A DNA stretch of 9,536 nt from Gammaproteobacteria bacterium (lineage in GTDB: Bacteria > Pseudomonadota > Gammaproteobacteria > DRLM01): contig WFXX01000042.1 in assembly GCA_015490395.1 (NCBI GenBank), positions 1 to 9,536 on the forward strand, given 5' to 3'. Below the pieces are notes generated by a model. That model saw only the letters and a program-made list of their open reading frames with translations, searched no databases and had not been told where the DNA came from. This document shows, piece by piece, positions 1 through 6,983 of this stretch. A program made the position numbers and the translations under genes. Every line of letters begins with the position of its first letter. The first letter of the stretch is position 1.

Positions 1-66
1 ACGGGGGGCCGGCCCGATGGGGAGGGACGCTGTGCTGGGGTGCGCCGCCTGCTGCGCCTGCGCCAT
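1..66 (-). CDS. Start of a possible leftward gene, cut by the window edge
   Basis: An ATG on the minus strand opens a frame that runs off the left edge after 22 codons (reads MAQAQQAAHPSTASLPIGPAPR). A GGAG motif lies about six bases upstream, a reasonable ribosome binding site. Another in-frame ATG lies 54 bases further upstream at position 120, but it has a poorer ribosome binding site. The visible residues are Ala/Gln/Pro-rich and match no family I recognise, so no function is proposed. It would be the next leftward gene after the small winged-helix-like gene. The call rests only on start-site quality and could be wrong. Confidence 0.3.
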   Translation of the reverse strand, partial: MAQAQQAAHPSTASLPIGPAPR

Positions 67-137
67 GTTCCGCTCCGCGCGCGATGTGGGGCCTCCCCGC
101 GAGGCCCGTCGGGCGGACATGATAGCAGCAGGGGTCC

Positions 138-341
138 TTAGGGGCGGGGGAGGAAGGACCTCAACAGGCGCCGGGCGAAGCAGGCGCAGGGGTCCTCGCC
201 CGCATAGCGGTGCAGGTGCCGGAGCAGATAGGCCTCCAGCTCCTCCCGTCGGACCACGGCGCGCGGGGGCTGACCGGTGAGGCGGGCCAGGAGGCGCCGC
301 TCGGGCTCGGTCAGGGCGATGCGGTCTGCGCAGCGGAGCAC
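138..341 (-). CDS. Small protein resembling a lone OmpR-type winged-helix DNA-binding domain
   Basis: 67-residue protein with a GTG start. Residues 10-39 (LTEPERRLLARLTGQPPRAVVRREELEAYL) follow the pattern LTxxExxLLxxLxxxPxxxVxRxEL, typical of the C-terminal winged helix of OmpR/PhoB response regulators. The preceding stretch VLRCADRIA fits the short strands before that helix. There is no receiver domain and no room for one: an in-frame TAA lies 17 codons upstream and no other ATG, GTG or TTG start falls between. The tail (HLHRYAGEDPCACFARRLLRSFLPRP) is basic and only loosely resembles the recognition-helix part of the family. A GAGGG ribosome binding site lies ten bases before the start, and an extended -10 promoter lies just upstream. 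It may be a small DNA-binding protein or a truncated regulator relic. The similarity is by eye only. Confidence 0.5.
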   Translation of the reverse strand: MLRCADRIALTEPERRLLARLTGQPPRAVVRREELEAYLLRHLHRYAGEDPCACFARRLLRSFLPRP

Positions 342-378
342 GACGTCGTTTCCCTCAGGTTCTTGTGTAGGCGAGGGG

Positions 379-387
379 ATTGTAGCA
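379..387 (-). promoter_or_regulatory. Extended -10 promoter for the small winged-helix-like gene
   Basis: The minus strand reads TGC-TACAAT, an extended -10 element, inside an AT-rich island (about 379-410) that stands out from the GC-rich surroundings. It begins about 25 bases after the EAL-HDOD stop codon. The predicted start of transcription near 372 gives a leader of roughly 30 bases before the GTG at 341. No good -35 is visible at 17-18 bases, which is tolerable for an extended -10. A second TATAAC-like hexamer lies at 392-397. Confidence 0.5.
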
Positions 388-411
388 CAAAGTTATACAA
401 AATGTGCGACA

Positions 412-1674
412 TCAAGCGGCGGCGCGCACGTTGAGCTCGGCCATGGCCCGATCCGCCCAGGCCACCGCCTCCAGATAGGCCTCGGGGAGGCGGGCGGTCG
501 GGCATGCTGCTTCCTCCTTCGTGCCGCTCTCCTTCGTCGGATGGGGGTGCTCCTGGGAGAGGGCATCCCATTCGCCCCGCTCGTAGGCCAGCACGCAGCG
601 CAGCACCTGGCCCAGGCGGCCCTCGCCCCGCAGCAGGGCGCTGGTGATCTCGGGGGCAAGGGGCAGCTGCTCCAGGAGCGCATCCATGGGCTGGTCCAGC
701 ATCACGTCCAGCATGGACAGCAGCCCGGCGGTGAAGTAGGTCTCCGGGGCCCCGTCCTCGCGGGTGGGGGCCAGCAGCTCGCACATCTTGGCCCGCACCA
801 GAGCGGTGACCAGGAGCTCGGCCGGCTTGTCCTCCAGGGTGGAGAAGGCGATGAGGGTGACCCAGTTGCGCAGGTTCCGGATCCCCAGGTAGACGATGGC
901 GTGGTGCAGGGAGGTGATGGGCCGGCCCAGCCCCAGGAAGGCCGAGTTGAGGTAGCGCAGCAGCTTGTAGGTGAGGGCCACGTCTTGGCCGACGGCCTCG
1001 GCCAGCTCGCCCACGCCGGCCCGGGGATCGTGCAGCCGGGCCAGCAGGCGCAGCACGGTCAGCCGGCTGGGTGCCAGGGTGCGCCGCTCCAGCACGTGTG
1101 GCTGGGCGAACCAGAAGCCCTGGAAGAGTTGGAAGCCCAGCGCCTGAGCCATCCGGAACTGTTCGGGGGTCTCGATCTTCTCGGCCAGGAGGGTCAGGCC
1201 CCGGCCGCCCAGGGCCTGGACTTGGCGGCGCAGCTCCGGCTCGGACAGGGCCTGCACGTCCAGCTTGACCACGTCCGCCAGGCCCACCAAGGGGGCGTGG
1301 GAGCGGTCGAGGACGAAGTCGTCCAGGGCCAGCCGGAAGCCCTGCCGGCGTAGCCGGCGCAGGCCCTCCAGCAGGGCCTGGTCCACGGGCACGTCCTCCA
1401 GGACCTCCAGCACCACCTGGCGGGGGGCGAAGGGCAAGGGATAGTCCCCCACCAGGAAGCCCCGAGGGAGGTTGACGTAGGCGTCGTGCCGCCCGGCCAG
1501 GTGCTCCAAGCCGAACTCCATGAACAGGTTGAGGATGACCTGGGCCGTGGCTTGCTCGGGCTCCTCCACCGCCGCCCGCGCGCAGGTGGGGCAGCTGCGG
1601 TAGAGCAGCTCATAGGCCCGCACCTGGAGTCCGGCGTCGAAGATGGGCTGGCGCCCGATGTAGACCTGATCCAT
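412..1674 (-). CDS. EAL-HDOD signalling protein (YuxH-like)
   Basis: 420-residue cytoplasmic protein with an N-terminal EAL domain (about 4-195) and a C-terminal HDOD domain (about 200-385). It begins MDQVYIGRQPIFDA, the characteristic opening of this family. In the EAL part, the signature reads ELLYR (22-26). Other positions include N68, E90, D118-D119, K137, D139, E165 and QGF (185-187), so many metal-site residues persist. However, the DDFGTG loop reads DDFVLD, and proteins of this architecture are commonly inactive as c-di-GMP phosphodiesterases. HDOD domains are non-catalytic relatives of HD hydrolases, and such proteins are linked to motility and surface behaviour; its partner here is unknown. 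The open frame continues far upstream into ettA antisense sequence, so the ATG before DQVYIGRQP was chosen by homology. Its ribosome binding site is weak. It lies 107 bp after ettA and may share its transcript. Confidence 0.9.
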   Translation of the reverse strand: MDQVYIGRQPIFDAGLQVRAYELLYRSCPTCARAAVEEPEQATAQVILNLFMEFGLEHLAGRHDAYVNLPRGFLVGDYPLPFAPRQVVLEVLEDVPVDQALLEGLRRLRRQGFRLALDDFVLDRSHAPLVGLADVVKLDVQALSEPELRRQVQALGGRGLTLLAEKIETPEQFRMAQALGFQLFQGFWFAQPHVLERRTLAPSRLTVLRLLARLHDPRAGVGELAEAVGQDVALTYKLLRYLNSAFLGLGRPITSLHHAIVYLGIRNLRNWVTLIAFSTLEDKPAELLVTALVRAKMCELLAPTREDGAPETYFTAGLLSMLDVMLDQPMDALLEQLPLAPEITSALLRGEGRLGQVLRCVLAYERGEWDALSQEHPHPTKESGTKEEAACPTARLPEAYLEAVAWADRAMAELNVRAAA

Positions 1675-1690
1675 CGCTCGGCTCGCTGCA

Positions 1691-1710
1691 GGGCCGCGCC
1701 CCAGCGGCCC
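1691..1710. repeat. Inverted repeat (hairpin) in the leader of the EAL-HDOD gene
   Basis: Perfect 7-bp arms GGGCCGC and GCGGCCC with a 6-base loop, ending 16 bases before the EAL-HDOD start codon. Neither strand has a T-tract after it, so it is not a standard intrinsic terminator. As RNA it could hinder readthrough from ettA or translation initiation. In such GC-rich DNA it may also be chance. Confidence 0.35.
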
Positions 1711-1741
1711 CGGAGGGCGCGCGGGGTCCCAGTAGCCTATC

Positions 1742-1757
1742 GGATCGGTGGATCGGT
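1742..1757. repeat. Two tandem copies of an 8-bp unit (GGATCGGT)
   Basis: Two head-to-tail copies of GGATCGGT occur between the ettA stop and the EAL-HDOD start. With only two units this could be a slippage product or a binding site; nothing further can be said from the sequence. Confidence 0.4.
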
Positions 1758-1781
1758 TCTTGAGAAAAGCGAGGGGGTGCT

Positions 1782-3455
<1,674 letters not shown>

Positions 3456-3503
3456 GGCTCGCTCGTCTGGCTTCGGAAAGCGGGCCGCGGACGCGGCGGC
3501 GGC

Positions 3504-3530
3504 ATTATAGCGGCAGGCGGCCGCCGTCAG
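3504..3530 (-). promoter_or_regulatory. Sigma70-like promoter of ettA
   Basis: The minus strand carries a perfect TATAAT (3504-3509). The best upstream hexamer is CTGACG (3525-3530), sharing TGAC with the -35 consensus, at a somewhat short 15-base spacing. Predicted transcription start is near 3497, giving a leader of about 42 bases to the ettA ATG. TATAAT is conspicuous in sequence that is otherwise nearly all G and C. Confidence 0.6.
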
Positions 3531-3538
3531 GACGGCGG
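3521..3538. repeat. Perfect dyad overlapping the -35 region of the ettA promoter
   Basis: Arms CCGCCGTC and GACGGCGG are exact reverse complements separated by AG. The dyad covers the candidate -35 hexamer (3525-3530). An adjoining 10-bp palindrome GGCGGCCGCC lies at 3516-3525. The position fits a repressor operator, but all-GC palindromes are common in this composition. Confidence 0.4.
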
Positions 3539-3545
3539 GCGTCGA

Positions 3546-3611
3546 CCTGCCGGCGCCGGGTGTCAGCCGCCTGTCGCGGGTCCGGCCCCGAGATGGGCGG
3601 CCGCCGGCAGG
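3546..3611. repeat. Long-range inverted repeat in the ettA upstream gap
   Basis: CCTGCCGGCG (3546-3555) is the exact reverse complement of CGCCGGCAGG (3602-3611), with 46 bases between. It could form a stem in either transcript or simply reflect composition. No reading frame in this gap looks convincing. Confidence 0.35.
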
Positions 3612-3725
3612 GGCTTGATCGCCCATGCCTGCAACGGGCTGGCACGCGTCCTGCAAAGAGAAGGGCGTGGTTCGGATCGACCCTGTCTGCTTGCTGAGCC
3701 ACGTCCATCCCTCTCCCTGACCTTA

Positions 3726-3755
3726 GGGGGCGCAAGGAGGCGCCCCCAATTTTTA
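3726..3755 (+). terminator. Intrinsic terminator-like hairpin, strongest in the + direction
   Basis: An 8-bp all-GC stem, GGGGGCGC (3726-3733) with GCGCCCCC (3740-3747) and loop AAGGAG, is followed on the + strand by AATTTTTAG. It starts just past the leftward aldolase/dehydrogenase stop codon (TAA at 3753-3755). Read leftward, the hairpin is followed only by TAAGG, so it is a weak terminator for that gene unless it works bidirectionally. No + strand gene is visible upstream of it. Confidence 0.6.
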
Positions 3756-5735
3756 GACCACGCGCTCGTTGCCCCCGTCCACGGGAATCTGCGCCCCGGT
3801 GGTGCAGCGGAACAACGGCCCGCAGAGCTCCGCGGCCAGCTCCGCCACGTCCCGGCTGGTGACCTCCACCTCGAGCAGGTTGCGCCGCTTGTAGGCCTCC
3901 ACGCTCACCCCGTAGTGGGCGGCCCGGGCCCGCAGGACCTCCTCGGTCCACAGGGCGGTGTCGAAGACGGCATGGGGGTGGAGGGTGTTGACGCGGATCC
4001 CGTCGCTCCCCCACTCCAGGGCGGCCACCCGGGCCAGCTGCTGCAGGGCGGCCTTGGAGGCCGAGTAGGCCGCCGCCCCAGGCCCGGGGGCGGGCACGTT
4101 CTTCGAGCCCATCACCACCACCCGGCCGCCCCGGGGGGCCTCCCGGAGAAGGGGATGGGCCTCGCGCATCAGGTTCAGGTTGGCGTCCAGGTTCACGGCA
4201 AGGACCCGCCGCCACTCGGCCTCGTCGAGCTCGGCGATGCGCCGCCCCGGGGGGAAGACGCCAGCGTTGAGCACCAGCATGTCCAGCCCGCCGAAGGCCC
4301 GCACCCCCGCCTCTAGGGCCTGCTCCAGGGCCCCGGCATCGGTCAGGTCGCACACCAGCCCCCGGTAGGCCGGCCCCGAGGCCGCCTCGCGCACGCCCTC
4401 GTCCCGGTCCAGGCCGATCACGGCCGCTCCCCGGCGCAAGAGGGCCTGCACGCAGGCCCGGCCGATCCCCGAGGCCGCGCCGGTCACCAGGGCCACCTCG
4501 CCGGTGAAGACGGGGGGCTCGCCGGCGCGCTTGAGCTTGGCCTGCTCCAGGTCCCAGTACTCCATGTCGAACAGGTCCCGCATGGGTAGGGCCCGGTAGC
4601 CCCCCAAGGCCTCGGCGCGCAGGATGACGTCGATGGTGTGCTCGTAGATGTCCCGGACGATGGCGGCATCCTTGGGGCTGCGCCCCACGGTGCACAGGCC
4701 CCACTCGGGGTCCAGGATCACCCGGGGGGCGGGGTCCAGCATGGTCTTGGGCTCGCGGGCCTGCGGGGCGTGCTCGTGGAAGTAGGCCTGGTAGTCCCGA
4801 GCAAAGGCCTCCACGTCCCGGCCCAGGCAGGGCAGGGGCTTGGTGCGGATGACGTGGTCCGGGGTGATCGGACCCTGGCGGGCGATGCGCCCCACCTCCG
4901 GGTGCCGGGCGAAGGCCCGGCCCTTGGGATCGTCGTGCACGGCCAGGATCATGGGTCGGCCGGCCAGGCGGGAGAGGCGCCGGCGCAGGGCGGCCACCTC
5001 CTTGCGGATGGGGCTCGGCGGGGGCGGGGCCTCGGGCAGGCCCACGGACCAGGCCCGCCGGGACCGGAGGTGCTCCTCGGCCAGGGTGACCAGCTCGATC
5101 ATGCGCTCGTAGGACTCCCGGGCCGTCTCCCCGAAGGAGAAGATCCCGTGCTGGAGCAGCACCATGCCCATGGTCTGGGGGCCGGCCTCGGCCGGGAAGC
5201 GCCGGGCCACCTCCCGGGCCAGGTCGAAGCCGGGCATGACGTAGGGCACCACCACCACCCGGTCCCCGTAGATCTCCCGCACCCGGGCCTCGCCGTCGGG
5301 GGTGTTGGTGACGGTGACCACCGCATCCGCGTGGGTGTGGTCCACGTAGCGGTGAGGGAGCACGGCATGCAGGATGGCCTCCACCGAGGGGGTGGGGGCC
5401 CCGGCCCGGGTGCAATGGGTCTTGAGCTCGTTGACCATCTCCGGGTCCGAGAGCCGCTCCAAGGAAGCCAGGCGCACCAGGTGCTCCAGGCGCACCGGGG
5501 CGAAGCCCTCGGCGTCGATGTCGGCCAGGTCCCAGCCGCTTCCCTTGACGTAGAGGATGTCCTCCTCCTCGCCCAGGAGGTTGCGCTCGCGGAGCTTGAC
5601 CGAGGTGTTGCCGCCGCCGTGCAGCACCAGCTCCGGCTCCCGGCCCAGGAGCCGGGAGGTGTAGACCCGCAAACCCAGCTCGCCGCCCTCGCGCTCGAAG
5701 CGGGCCGCCTCCTCGTCGTTCCAAAGGCTCCTCAT
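3753..5735 (-). CDS. Bifunctional class II aldolase / short-chain dehydrogenase (rhamnulose-1-phosphate aldolase type)
   Basis: 660 residues, cytoplasmic, close to the length of known RhaD-type aldolase/alcohol dehydrogenase fusions. The N-terminal class II aldolase/adducin domain (about 10-400) has GGGNTS (40-45), KGSG (64-67) and probable zinc ligands or catalytic acid E119, H133, H135 and H196 (LLQHG). The C-terminal short-chain dehydrogenase (about 408-660) has TGAASGIG (418-425), D443 after the second strand (favouring NAD), CDLTD (462-466), NAG (490-492), S544, Y557 and K561 (YSASK). Both active sites look intact. In known fusions the aldolase cleaves a ketose 1-phosphate to DHAP plus an aldehyde, which the dehydrogenase then processes. 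The sugar here is unknown, as no rhamnose kinase, isomerase or transporter is in view. A GGAGGAG ribosome binding site (5744-5750) lies 8 bases before the ATG. It lies 55 bp after the GDPD-like gene, so they are probably co-transcribed. Confidence 0.9.
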   Translation of the reverse strand: MRSLWNDEEAARFEREGGELGLRVYTSRLLGREPELVLHGGGNTSVKLRERNLLGEEEDILYVKGSGWDLADIDAEGFAPVRLEHLVRLASLERLSDPEMVNELKTHCTRAGAPTPSVEAILHAVLPHRYVDHTHADAVVTVTNTPDGEARVREIYGDRVVVVPYVMPGFDLAREVARRFPAEAGPQTMGMVLLQHGIFSFGETARESYERMIELVTLAEEHLRSRRAWSVGLPEAPPPPSPIRKEVAALRRRLSRLAGRPMILAVHDDPKGRAFARHPEVGRIARQGPITPDHVIRTKPLPCLGRDVEAFARDYQAYFHEHAPQAREPKTMLDPAPRVILDPEWGLCTVGRSPKDAAIVRDIYEHTIDVILRAEALGGYRALPMRDLFDMEYWDLEQAKLKRAGEPPVFTGEVALVTGAASGIGRACVQALLRRGAAVIGLDRDEGVREAASGPAYRGLVCDLTDAGALEQALEAGVRAFGGLDMLVLNAGVFPPGRRIAELDEAEWRRVLAVNLDANLNLMREAHPLLREAPRGGRVVVMGSKNVPAPGPGAAAYSASKAALQQLARVAALEWGSDGIRVNTLHPHAVFDTALWTEEVLRARAAHYGVSVEAYKRRNLLEVEVTSRDVAELAAELCGPLFRCTTGAQIPVDGGNERVV

Positions 5736-5790
5736 CGGATGCTCTCCTCCGCAGCAGAACGAGAAAAGGTGGCAAGTGGGGCGAGGCGTC

Positions 5791-6552
5791 TCAGGAGGGG
5801 ACCGGCTCCCCCAAGGCCTTGAGCAGCTCGCCGATGGCGGGGGTGGCCACCAGGTCCGCCCCGCAGGCCAGCAGCTCCCGCGCCTCCGCCAGGCGCGCCA
5901 CCTCAGCGAAGACCCAGCGCCAGGGACCCTGCCACAGCCCTTCCTGGGGCACGGGGGGACGGGTGACCAGATAGTCCGGGACCAAGGAGGCGGCCCGGGA
6001 GCGGGCTTCAGGATCGCCGGGGGACAACTCCCAGGCGATACGACTCAGCCCCATGGCCCGTCCGGTGCGCAGGGCCAGCACGTCGGAGCCGGCCAGCACG
6101 CAGCGCCCGCCCAGGGGCTCCAGCACGGGCACCACGGCCTTGAGGGCCTTCTCCCGCCCATGGGCCTCCAGGCTCTCCTGGCCCAGCCAGACGAAAGCCG
6201 TCACCTCCGGCCACTGTCGCAGGAGGGCCACAGCCTCCTCCAGGGTAGGCACGGTCACCTTGCTGAAGCGCTGGTGGAAGCGTCCCGGCTCGTTGGGGCA
6301 GAGCCGTCGCAGCCGCTCCAAGGGGGTCTGCACGATGCGGCCCCGGTGGCCGGTGGTGCGCAGCAGGCTGGCGTCCCGGAAGAGCACCGGGGTCCGCTCG
6401 GCAGTCAGCTGCACATCGAAGGCCACGTAGTAGGCCCCCGCCCGCAAGGCGGCCTCGATCCCCTCCAGGGTGTTCTCGGGATAGCGGCGGGGGTAGCCGC
6501 GCTGGGCGATGAGGAGGGCGGCGGCGCTGCCGGGCTTGGTGTGGGGATTCAC
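5791..6552 (-). CDS. Glycerophosphodiester phosphodiesterase-fold protein with a degraded active site
   Basis: 253 residues with a GTG start and no signal peptide, so probably cytoplasmic like UgpQ. The fold signature is clear: PENT (25-28), DVQLT (46-50), a conserved LLRTTGHRG stretch, and a C-terminal GADLVATPA replacing the usual TDxP strand. The catalytic residues are not. The family HRG reads QRG (17-19), the ExD metal pair reads AFD (44-46), and the second catalytic His of the HD motif reads R59-D60. The usual Glu of the ExK strand is not recognisable near 119-124 (AFVWLG). Known enzymes split glycerophosphodiesters into glycerol 3-phosphate and an alcohol; this protein probably cannot do so in the same way. 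The frame is intact, with normal codon use, which suggests selection rather than decay. AGGGA lies about ten bases before the GTG. It precedes the aldolase/dehydrogenase gene. Confidence 0.85.
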   Translation of the reverse strand: MNPHTKPGSAAALLIAQRGYPRRYPENTLEGIEAALRAGAYYVAFDVQLTAERTPVLFRDASLLRTTGHRGRIVQTPLERLRRLCPNEPGRFHQRFSKVTVPTLEEAVALLRQWPEVTAFVWLGQESLEAHGREKALKAVVPVLEPLGGRCVLAGSDVLALRTGRAMGLSRIAWELSPGDPEARSRAASLVPDYLVTRPPVPQEGLWQGPWRWVFAEVARLAEARELLACGADLVATPAIGELLKALGEPVPS

Positions 6553-6717
6553 AGGCCGTCGATCCCTTGTCTCGGATGAAGGGTCCCGTACTAGGGGGGG
6601 CTTCCGCCTGGCGGCTGGGCCCGGCGGGGGCTAGCAATGTACAACGGCCCTTGCGTTCCGGGCAAACCGGCGCAGCCGGAGGGCTGGGACCGATGCGGAA
6701 AGGGATCGGCGGGCCGA

Positions 6718-6794
6718 TGGCGTCCCCAACGGGATTCGAACCCGTGTCGCCACCTTGAAAGGGTGGTGTCCTAGGCCGTCTAGACGATGGGGAC
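6718..6794 (-). tRNA. tRNA-Glu (anticodon TTC)
   Basis: The minus strand begins GTCCCCATCGTCTAGA and ends with the matching acceptor arm TGGGGAC, discriminator G and an encoded CCA. The anticodon loop is CTTTCAA (anticodon TTC), and the T-loop is the standard GGTTCGAATCC. It closely resembles E. coli tRNA-Glu with one extra base in the D loop. It charges with glutamate through the glutamyl-tRNA synthetase encoded just upstream on the same strand. It lies 64 bp after tRNA-Ala and probably shares its transcript. Confidence 0.97.
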
Positions 6795-6858
6795 GTTAGG
6801 CGCCGACCCGCATGATGCTGCGGCGACGACAGGGACCGGCTGGGCAGCCCCCGGTGCT

Positions 6859-6934
6859 TGGTGGAGCTAGGCGGGATCGAACCGCCGACCTCCTGCATGC
6901 CATGCAGGCGCTCTCCCAGCTGAGCTATAGCCCC
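6859..6934 (-). tRNA. tRNA-Ala (anticodon GGC)
   Basis: 76 bases including an encoded CCA. The minus strand starts GGGGCTATAGCTCAGC and ends TAGCTCC-A-CCA. Anticodon stem CCTGC/GCAGG encloses loop ATGGCAT, giving anticodon GGC, as in E. coli alaW/alaX. The T-arm is GGCGG TTCGATC CCGCC. It is the first gene after the promoter at 6947-6976. Confidence 0.97.
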
Positions 6935-6946
6935 AATGAGACAGCC

Positions 6947-6976
6947 ATTGTGCGCAACGCCCGCACGCCGTGTCAA
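6947..6976 (-). promoter_or_regulatory. Promoter of the tRNA-Ala/tRNA-Glu pair
   Basis: On the minus strand a perfect -35 TTGACA (6971-6976) is separated by 18 bases from CACAAT (6947-6952). Predicted transcription start is near 6940, about six bases before the mature 5' end of tRNA-Ala at 6934. The -35 begins only seven bases past the gltX stop codon, so the tRNAs can be made independently of gltX. Confidence 0.75.
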
Positions 6977-6983
6977 GGAATTC

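Noticed and set aside
3505..3714. Leftward frame beginning MDVAQQADRVDP after an AGGGAG motif in the ettA upstream gap
   Set aside because: The ribosome-site spacing is short, the product becomes Arg/Pro-rich with no family signature, and it runs into the ettA promoter.
6664..6679. Possible terminator after tRNA-Glu (CCGGC/GCCGG stem then TTT on the minus strand)
   Set aside because: The stem is only 5 bp with a 3-base loop and three Ts; too weak to annotate in this composition.
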